DNA of 28,874 bases from a virus, in IMG/VR virus record IMGVR_UViG_3300020416_000042, positions 1 through 28,874 of that record. One strand, 5' to 3'. The position numbers and the translations under genes are program-made. Positions 22,925 to 28,874 of the stretch are shown piece after piece. The notes beneath the pieces were generated by a model that saw nothing but the letters and a program-made list of their open reading frames with translations, was not told the DNA's origin and ran no database searches. The number at the start of each line of letters is the position of its first letter. Positions within the stretch are counted from its first letter, which is position 1.

Positions 22925-25900
22925 TAGGTTGCAAGTGCGATAGCACGTAAATCTGCAATCAAAGGAACTCTTGCTTGACTTGAAGATCTTAAAACGATCT
23001 TAAGTTGGAATGCGTTAAAGTTTAAACCACTTACTTCATAGTAATAATCCTTCCAAAGAATTTCTTCACTAGGAGAATCATCATACTGAAGAGGTTTATC
23101 CATTTGTGTCCAACCGATAGAATCGATGTCATCACCAGTTCCAGTGCTAAATGCTCTGTAGTAAAGTCTAACATCTGCCTCTGGTGGACGGGACATTTGG
23201 AAATCAACTCTAATTGATCTAGACTCTCTAATTAAACGAGCAAGTCGTGTGATGTATACACAATCATTTTGATCACCTAGTGGTAGAAGAGAAACGTCTT
23301 GTGTACGATCAATTTGTCCTTGCTGACCATATGGAGATGATCCACCTGGCCATTGATTGATTCTATTAGTTGTTGTAATTAAAGAACATCTATCTAAATC
23401 AACAACAGGAGAAAGAGTTGACTTTGTGGTTGACAAATCAATGAGCATAGTCAATGATTTTTGTCCATCTAGTTTAGCATTTTCATTAACTTCCGAACAA
23501 ACCATCTTAGGATTGGGGAAGAAGTTTTGATCGTTTAATGTAATGGGAACATAACTACCATCATTAACAAATGATGCTTGATCACGAGGAGTAGAACCTC
23601 CTTCACCACCACCATCACCAACAGATGTTGCTGTAGTTGTATTGATTCTAGCAGTAATATCTGTTTCTGGCAAATTCATTACAGAAACAGTAGGTGTTAG
23701 AGTTTCAAACTGTGTATTCTGAGAAGCGTAAACCATGTTTCCACCAGCACGAATACCATTATTTGCTACACCTTGCATTTGAAGCATATACGTATCCATC
23801 CAAGGACACTCAAGACTTGTGTGAGTCTTGTTAATATCAACTAGAGGAAGACCATCAAGATTATAGCATTGAACAACCGCAGCAGATGCATGTGTTACAT
23901 CAGTAGTTCCATTAGAACCTCTACCACCAGTTGCTACAGTAATTGTTTTACCATCAGTAGAGATAGCACTGTACTTAATGATTTCATCGTTAATCTTAAC
24001 GTATCCTGGATTCACATTACTAATCGCTGCACCATTCACAACTTTGTGGAATGCTTGTGCATTTTCAACCGTGATTGATGTTGCAGCTGCTGCCAACGCA
24101 CTAGTAAGAGTTGTATCACCAACTTCAGAAATTACACCTTCAATACTTACATTATTCTGTCTACTATGCATACCACTGTTTCTATGATAAACAAGAATTT
24201 CTTTCTCATCATTTGCATAGGTAGGTGCAGTAGAAAGGAATCCACCAAATGAATCACCACTTTCAGTAGAAGAAGTTACAGTTGCAGTCCAACCACCAGA
24301 CTCATTTAGAGTTTCAGTAGCAGTAAAGGCACCAGTAATATAATGAAGAACTAATGCAGTAGATCCGTTCCAACTCTTAACAATACCGACAGAACCAGAA
24401 GTTGCACCAGTAACAGTATCACCAACCTCTAGAGTTCCAGTTACACTACCAACAACCATAGTTGCAAGAGATTCAGAAGACCTTAAGAGGAAGGTAGTAG
24501 AAGATCCACCTAACCAATTACCAGAAACATCATTAACCGTAATTGTATCTGCAACAGATGCAGATGTAGTAGAAGAAACAACAGTTGATTCAGCATTTGA
24601 AGTAAGTTGTAGCAAACGAGCACCAACACTGTAAGTATACTGAGAACCAGCAGGACCAAGAGTTAGTACAATTTTTGGTTTGATAGTTTGAATTGGATTG
24701 TCAATCAATCTGTGTATACCACCATTACCCTTACCTTGTGCTGTATTATTAAGAGCAACAGTTCCACTAGTTGCAGTGAAGTTTGCACGATATACAGTAA
24801 ACTTCAGATCTTCATATTGGTCAGCAGTCCATGTAGATGCGTTTTGTGATTTGAATAGAACACCAGCATAAGGTTGTTCAGAAATTGTTCTATTACCACT
24901 AACATCAACATCACCCATTCTAGAAATCCAAACTTGGTATTCATTAGAGTCAGATAGAAGAACAAAGCAATATTCAACAGATGACTTAATGTATACAGGT
25001 GCTTGGAAAGTAAACTTAGTAGCAACAGCAGCACTTTCTGAAACTTCTACTTGATCTGGTGTAATAGTAACATCTGAGAATGGAAGAATTGTTTTAGTTG
25101 GATAACCATTTTCCATTGTTCTGATCTGCATCGAGATCGGAATATTATCATCTTTAGTATTAAAGAAGATTTCAACAGAAGAGATGAATACACCACCTTC
25201 TTCCTCAACAATAAAGGATTGAGCAAGAGGGTCATACCAACCAACCTGACGTGTCTCGGTTCTAGTTGTTTCTACAACTCTATCTTCACTAACTGTATCT
25301 CTAACAAGTTCAGCATTACGAATTGCAAGAATATTTTCTTGAACAGTTTGTAATGTTCCTGTTGCTGAGTAAGTTGTATCAGCAGAAGAATCTACTGCAC
25401 CAATTGCCTTACTATTTTCTGGAGATGTTGTAAATCTAAATGAACGAGTACCTGTTGCCCAACGTGGATTTGCATCATTTTTGGGAGAAGGAACAAAGAA
25501 CGTACCTTGTAGATTACCAACGTTATCTGTTAAGAGGCGGCGATCTCCAACAACTGCTCTTGCACCAGAAGTTTGACCAACTAAAATTTCACCAACTTGC
25601 ATATTACCAAAGAAATCTGGTGATACAGTTTCAGATATAGCAGTTATATCATGGTTTAGAAGTGCTGTTTGAGAAGCATATGAAGTAGGAAGAGTTTCTG
25701 TACCTCTACCATAAGGATTGGTTTTATAACCATCATCAGGAGCAACAACTTTTAACTGACAACCTGAAGTTTCTCCACGCACAGTTTCACCAACAACAAA
25801 AGGAGTTTCATTTGTTCTAGAATCAGTTGTTGAATTTTTAATAAGTTCAATTACCTTAGGAGTGAGGTATGTAGTTACATCAACACCATCAAAGAATGCA

Positions 25901-28874
25901 TACATTCTAGTACGTGGTTTCATACGATCAACGTTGAAACCTATGTTACGAGATCTAATCCAAGGAATACTACTTCTAGAAAGAACTGTATCACCTAATG
26001 ATCTCCTTTCAATCTTAGGAACAACTCTAGTACGAATACCTTGACGTGCTTGGTTGTTTACAACACGGAATGTACGACGTTCGTGTAGGTAGAATAGACC
26101 TTGACGACGTTGACCATGACCAGCACGACCTAACTGACGACCAATTCCATATGTACCAGACGTAGATCTTTGTTGAGAAGTTGATTGTAATGTTTCACCA
26201 GTCCAGTTAGTTTGCCATGAACCCCATTGAATAGGAGCAAATCCATTTTGATCAACTTGTAAGTCTCTTGATACAGAGGAGAAATCACCCTCGATGTTTT
26301 CAACACGAGCAGGTATACGCTCAGTATCAATCCAATCATCAGATGCAGGTGTTAGATCAATGCGTCCAATAAAGGTAAAGACGTTAAATGGGTTTACATT
26401 CTCTGTTCTAGAGGCATATGGTTGAGTAATAAGTGCTACATCTTCAAAAGGTAGCATCAATACATTACCATCAGTTTTTACAATATTAGTAGAATCTGTT
26501 TCGTTATATTGAAGTGCTACGTTTGTTGTAAAGTGTTGTGGACGTAATTGACCTTCTCTAAAGTCAAGAGAACATTTATAATCTGGATTAAGAACATCTC
26601 CAGTAGTATGGTCGGTGAAGTCATCAACAACATAACCATTCTTTAAACGATCAAATCCATTCTCATCATAAGTCTTGGTGTTTTCTGCTTGAGATTCAAG
26701 CATTGAAAGTGAAGTATAATATTCAACGTGGGTAAGTCTTTGCTCAAGATCACCAATATCTTTCATCGTATATCTTCTGATAACTTCTGTAGTAATCAGA
26801 ACATCTCTTTCTGGATCAAATACAAATGGTTTGTATTCAAGAGTTGCCAAAAGCATAGCATTCTCAACTTTTGGAGGTGGAATGAGGAAATAACCAGATA
26901 CACCTTTACTTACAATTAATTGACCATCATGCGATAGATATATCTTGTCAATTCTTGGAAGATACCAAGCATAGTCTGCTCTAAACGAAGAGTTAACTTT
27001 CATGATATCAAAGATAGTTGCACCACCAGCACCACCAGTAGTATCAAATACCCTAGAAACAAAATCAAAGGTACTACAATTTACAAAGTATGGATCACTA
27101 ACAGTTCCAGTACCATTTCTTAATTCTTTAACAGCAGGTCGGAAATCAATTTGATCTCTAATATACTTAATAGAACCATCCAACTTATAAGCGGGAATGT
27201 CTTTGTAACCAATACCACTATAAGATTCTGCTGAGAAATAATCACCAGATGCTTCATGAGTAAAGAAGTCAAAAATTACAAGCAATCTTCTTGTAGGTGC
27301 TACAGTAGAAGGAAGGCGAATTAGTTTTGATGTGTCATAGAAATTAGTTCTTTGTCCTGGTTCAAGTTCAAATTGATCAGTAATAACTTTACTTCCTGCA
27401 AAAATAGATTCTTCGCCGTCATCGATAATACCAGTAATGGTATCTCCAGCACTATTTTCACCAGTAATAGTTTCTCCTGTAATAAATGGAATTTCATTCA
27501 AACCAACATAATATAGTTTTAGATCTGCGTTAGAGAATGAAATAACTCTACCTCTGGCACCAGAAGTTTTACCAACAATTAGTGTGCTTGCAGCAAAGAA
27601 TACAGATTCAGTAAGAATTACATATGGTGAAGATGCATCGTTATCATCAAATGATTCATAGATTGCATGAACATTGTAAACATCATTAACACCAAATGAA
27701 ATATCTAAATCTTCAACTCTAGTTCCATAAAGAGTACTATGAATAAGACCTGTTGGTTGTGTATCTACATCAGTCTCAGTCTTAAATACTTTCAATGACC
27801 TCATCTTAGAAGCGGTCTTAATTTTTCTAGCAACAGTATTCTTAGAGACCAACGCTGTAAGAGTTACTGTAGCAACATTGGTAAGACCACTAATTGAGAA
27901 AGATTGGTTGTCAGAACCAAAAGATGTTGACAACACACCAGCATCTACTTGTGCATCAATATCTACATTTTCTCCATCAGAAAATACTGTGGATGTTCCA
28001 TTATCAATAATTGTAAGAATATAATTATCACCAGATAATGCACCAAATGCTTCAGTCTCAGGAAGAGTAAATGTAATAGAACCTGAAGTTACTGTTTTGG
28101 ATGCAAAGTTTCTAAAGACAAAGAATGACTCATCATCCAGAGACTTCATTGTATCTTCTGGAAGGTCAAAAGAAAGTTCTCCGTTTTGATAATCTTTCTG
28201 GAAGATGAAAGGACGTAACCTAACTAGTTCGCCATATTCGCCAGCAGTAACTGTACCAACCTTCAAAGCATTATCAAGTCTAGCAGTTTGATCACTAAAG
28301 TTAAAAACTGCATCTACTCCTAAAACTGTAGATTTTCTATTTACTGAAGTAGTTGCAATAGCAGTTGGATCAACTCTCTTAATACGGAGAGTGTTTGTGC
28401 CTTCTAAATCAGAAAGTGTTGGAGTAACTACATCACCAGGTCTCAGATCTTTTTCAAATCTTGTACGGAAACCAGTGATATCTTCACGACCAACACTAGC
28501 AACATCAAAAGTTGCATTACCACCACCGCCAGTGATAGTAATAGTTTCATTAATATCGTAACCAGATCCAGCATTGTTGACAGTCACCCCTGTAACTGCA
28601 CCTGCTGTAACAGTAATATCGACTGTTAAGTTGCTACCATTACCACCAGTTGTAGCAACACCTGTAGCATTTGAATATCCACTACCACCAACGATAGTAT
28701 CTACAGTAAGAACGTCACCAGTTGTTTCATCAATATTTACTGTGGAAGACTCAATAGGACGTGAATCATTTAGAATCCAGTTTGCACCAAATCTAATAGC
28801 ACTAGAACCATCAAGACCAAAGGAAGATCTAACATCACTTAATTGATAAGTATGTGCTGCCTCTAAGGTTCCAG
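22924..28874 (-). CDS. Giant virion structural protein, likely baseplate/tail periphery (N-terminus beyond window)
   Basis: The frame stays open to the right edge, giving at least 1982 residues; the GTG at 28587 is internal. The N-terminal visible part has Gly/Thr-rich beta repeats (ITVTAGAVTGVTVNNAGSGY). Around 26.7 kb is MKDIGDLEQRLTHVEYYTSL. Around 25.2 kb is a domain starting GWYDPLAQSFIVEEEGGVFI, with EIFFNTKDDNIPISMQIRTM and SSVEYCFVLLSDSNEYQVWI; I know this from many phage tail or baseplate proteins. The C-terminus has LDRCSLITTTNRINQWPG and FQMSRPPEADVRLYYRAFST. In cyanomyoviruses a protein like this lies between the baseplate wedge genes and gp13. Its T4 counterpart is uncertain, though gp10-type is possible. 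Confidence 0.8.
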   Translation of the reverse strand, partial: GTLEAAHTYQLSDVRSSFGLDGSSAIRFGANWILNDSRPIESSTVNIDETTGDVLTVDTIVGGSGYSNATGVATTGGNGSNLTVDITVTAGAVTGVTVNNAGSGYDINETITITGGGGNATFDVASVGREDITGFRTRFEKDLRPGDVVTPTLSDLEGTNTLRIKRVDPTAIATTSVNRKSTVLGVDAVFNFSDQTARLDNALKVGTVTAGEYGELVRLRPFIFQKDYQNGELSFDLPEDTMKSLDDESFFVFRNFASKTVTSGSITFTLPETEAFGALSGDNYILTIIDNGTSTVFSDGENVDIDAQVDAGVLSTSFGSDNQSFSISGLTNVATVTLTALVSKNTVARKIKTASKMRSLKVFKTETDVDTQPTGLIHSTLYGTRVEDLDISFGVNDVYNVHAIYESFDDNDASSPYVILTESVFFAASTLIVGKTSGARGRVISFSNADLKLYYVGLNEIPFITGETITGENSAGDTITGIIDDGEESIFAGSKVITDQFELEPGQRTNFYDTSKLIRLPSTVAPTRRLLVIFDFFTHEASGDYFSAESYSGIGYKDIPAYKLDGSIKYIRDQIDFRPAVKELRNGTGTVSDPYFVNCSTFDFVSRVFDTTGGAGGATIFDIMKVNSSFRADYAWYLPRIDKIYLSHDGQLIVSKGVSGYFLIPPPKVENAMLLATLEYKPFVFDPERDVLITTEVIRRYTMKDIGDLEQRLTHVEYYTSLSMLESQAENTKTYDENGFDRLKNGYVVDDFTDHTTGDVLNPDYKCSLDFREGQLRPQHFTTNVALQYNETDSTNIVKTDGNVLMLPFEDVALITQPYASRTENVNPFNVFTFIGRIDLTPASDDWIDTERIPARVENIEGDFSSVSRDLQVDQNGFAPIQWGSWQTNWTGETLQSTSQQRSTSGTYGIGRQLGRAGHGQRRQGLFYLHERRTFRVVNNQARQGIRTRVVPKIERRSLGDTVLSRSSIPWIRSRNIGFNVDRMKPRTRMYAFFDGVDVTTYLTPKVIELIKNSTTDSRTNETPFVVGETVRGETSGCQLKVVAPDDGYKTNPYGRGTETLPTSYASQTALLNHDITAISETVSPDFFGNMQVGEILVGQTSGARAVVGDRRLLTDNVGNLQGTFFVPSPKNDANPRWATGTRSFRFTTSPENSKAIGAVDSSADTTYSATGTLQTVQENILAIRNAELVRDTVSEDRVVETTRTETRQVGWYDPLAQSFIVEEEGGVFISSVEIFFNTKDDNIPISMQIRTMENGYPTKTILPFSDVTITPDQVEVSESAAVATKFTFQAPVYIKSSVEYCFVLLSDSNEYQVWISRMGDVDVSGNRTISEQPYAGVLFKSQNASTWTADQYEDLKFTVYRANFTATSGTVALNNTAQGKGNGGIHRLIDNPIQTIKPKIVLTLGPAGSQYTYSVGARLLQLTSNAESTVVSSTTSASVADTITVNDVSGNWLGGSSTTFLLRSSESLATMVVGSVTGTLEVGDTVTGATSGSVGIVKSWNGSTALVLHYITGAFTATETLNESGGWTATVTSSTESGDSFGGFLSTAPTYANDEKEILVYHRNSGMHSRQNNVSIEGVISEVGDTTLTSALAAAATSITVENAQAFHKVVNGAAISNVNPGYVKINDEIIKYSAISTDGKTITVATGGRGSNGTTDVTHASAAVVQCYNLDGLPLVDINKTHTSLECPWMDTYMLQMQGVANNGIRAGGNMVYASQNTQFETLTPTVSVMNLPETDITARINTTTATSVGDGGGEGGSTPRDQASFVNDGSYVPITLNDQNFFPNPKMVCSEVNENAKLDGQKSLTMLIDLSTTKSTLSPVVDLDRCSLITTTNRINQWPGGSSPYGQQGQIDRTQDVSLLPLGDQNDCVYITRLARLIRESRSIRVDFQMSRPPEADVRLYYRAFSTGTGDDIDSIGWTQMDKPLQYDDSPSEEILWKDYYYEVSGLNFNAFQLKIVLRSSSQARVPLIADLRAIALAT

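Noticed and set aside
28587-28587. GTG at 28587 as the start of the giant structural protein.
   Set aside because: The same frame stays open for 95 more codons to the window edge and continues the same beta-repeat sequence without a break, so the gene is truncated by the window.
1-28874. Genes on the + strand (several frames of 60-108 codons, for example at 868-1173, 5326-5646 and 17735-18052).
   Set aside because: All lie inside well-identified minus-strand genes, have no recognisable protein pattern, and show Ser/Pro/Val-rich composition expected of the antisense of Gly/Thr/Ser/Asp-rich genes.

Overview
The window is a late-gene block of a T4-like (Straboviridae/Kyanoviridae-type) contractile-tailed phage. 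Two things point to a marine picocyanobacterial host (Synechococcus or Prochlorococcus). The T4 morphogenesis genes have cyanophage-style lengths and order, and a cyanobacterial-type NDH-1 subunit gene, ndhI, sits among them. Every gene I accept is on the minus strand, so transcription runs from high to low coordinates. The + strand reading frames look like shadows. I saw no tRNA, rRNA, CRISPR array, integrase or insertion sequence.

Layout in the direction of transcription. 28874-22924 is a very large virion structural protein, cut by the right edge. 22924-22146 holds three small overlapping genes, closed by a clear hairpin-plus-T terminator. 22110-16498 starts with a late-promoter box and encodes an 1855-residue tail-fibre-like protein with many internal repeats. 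16491-13541 is the neck and packaging set gp13, gp14, gp15 and gp16. 13529-8085 is an insertion between gp16 and gp17, where T4 has the two genes adjacent. The g15-g18 interval is a known hyperplastic region in marine cyanomyoviruses. Here it holds a structural-like protein, two highly basic proteins (one with a DUF3008-like block), several tiny proteins, a Cys-rich protein, the ndhI cluster, a staphylococcal-nuclease-like protein and small genes leading into gp17. 8084-1 is gp17 (large terminase), gp18 (sheath), gp19 (tube), gp20 (portal), a small acidic gp67/68-like core protein, gp21 (prohead protease) and the start of gp22 (scaffold), cut by the left edge.

How the parts fit. The T4-type genes build and fill the capsid (gp20, gp21, gp22, the core protein, gp16 and gp17), the neck (gp13, gp14), the tail (gp15, gp18, gp19) and the fibre or baseplate periphery (the two giant proteins). 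Octamers matching the T4 late box (TATAAATA) or its cyanophage variants precede gp22, gp20, gp18, the 178-aa structural gene, the 46-aa gene and the fibre gene. The metabolic insert differs: sigma70-like TATAAT or TATACT boxes precede its gene groups. Its core is four genes joined by ATGA stop/start overlaps: a membrane protein, a 44-aa one-helix membrane protein, NdhI and a 96-aa unknown. I infer that this unit acts on the host NDH-1 complex and cyclic or respiratory electron flow during infection. The 44-aa gene may encode a second NDH-1-associated small subunit.
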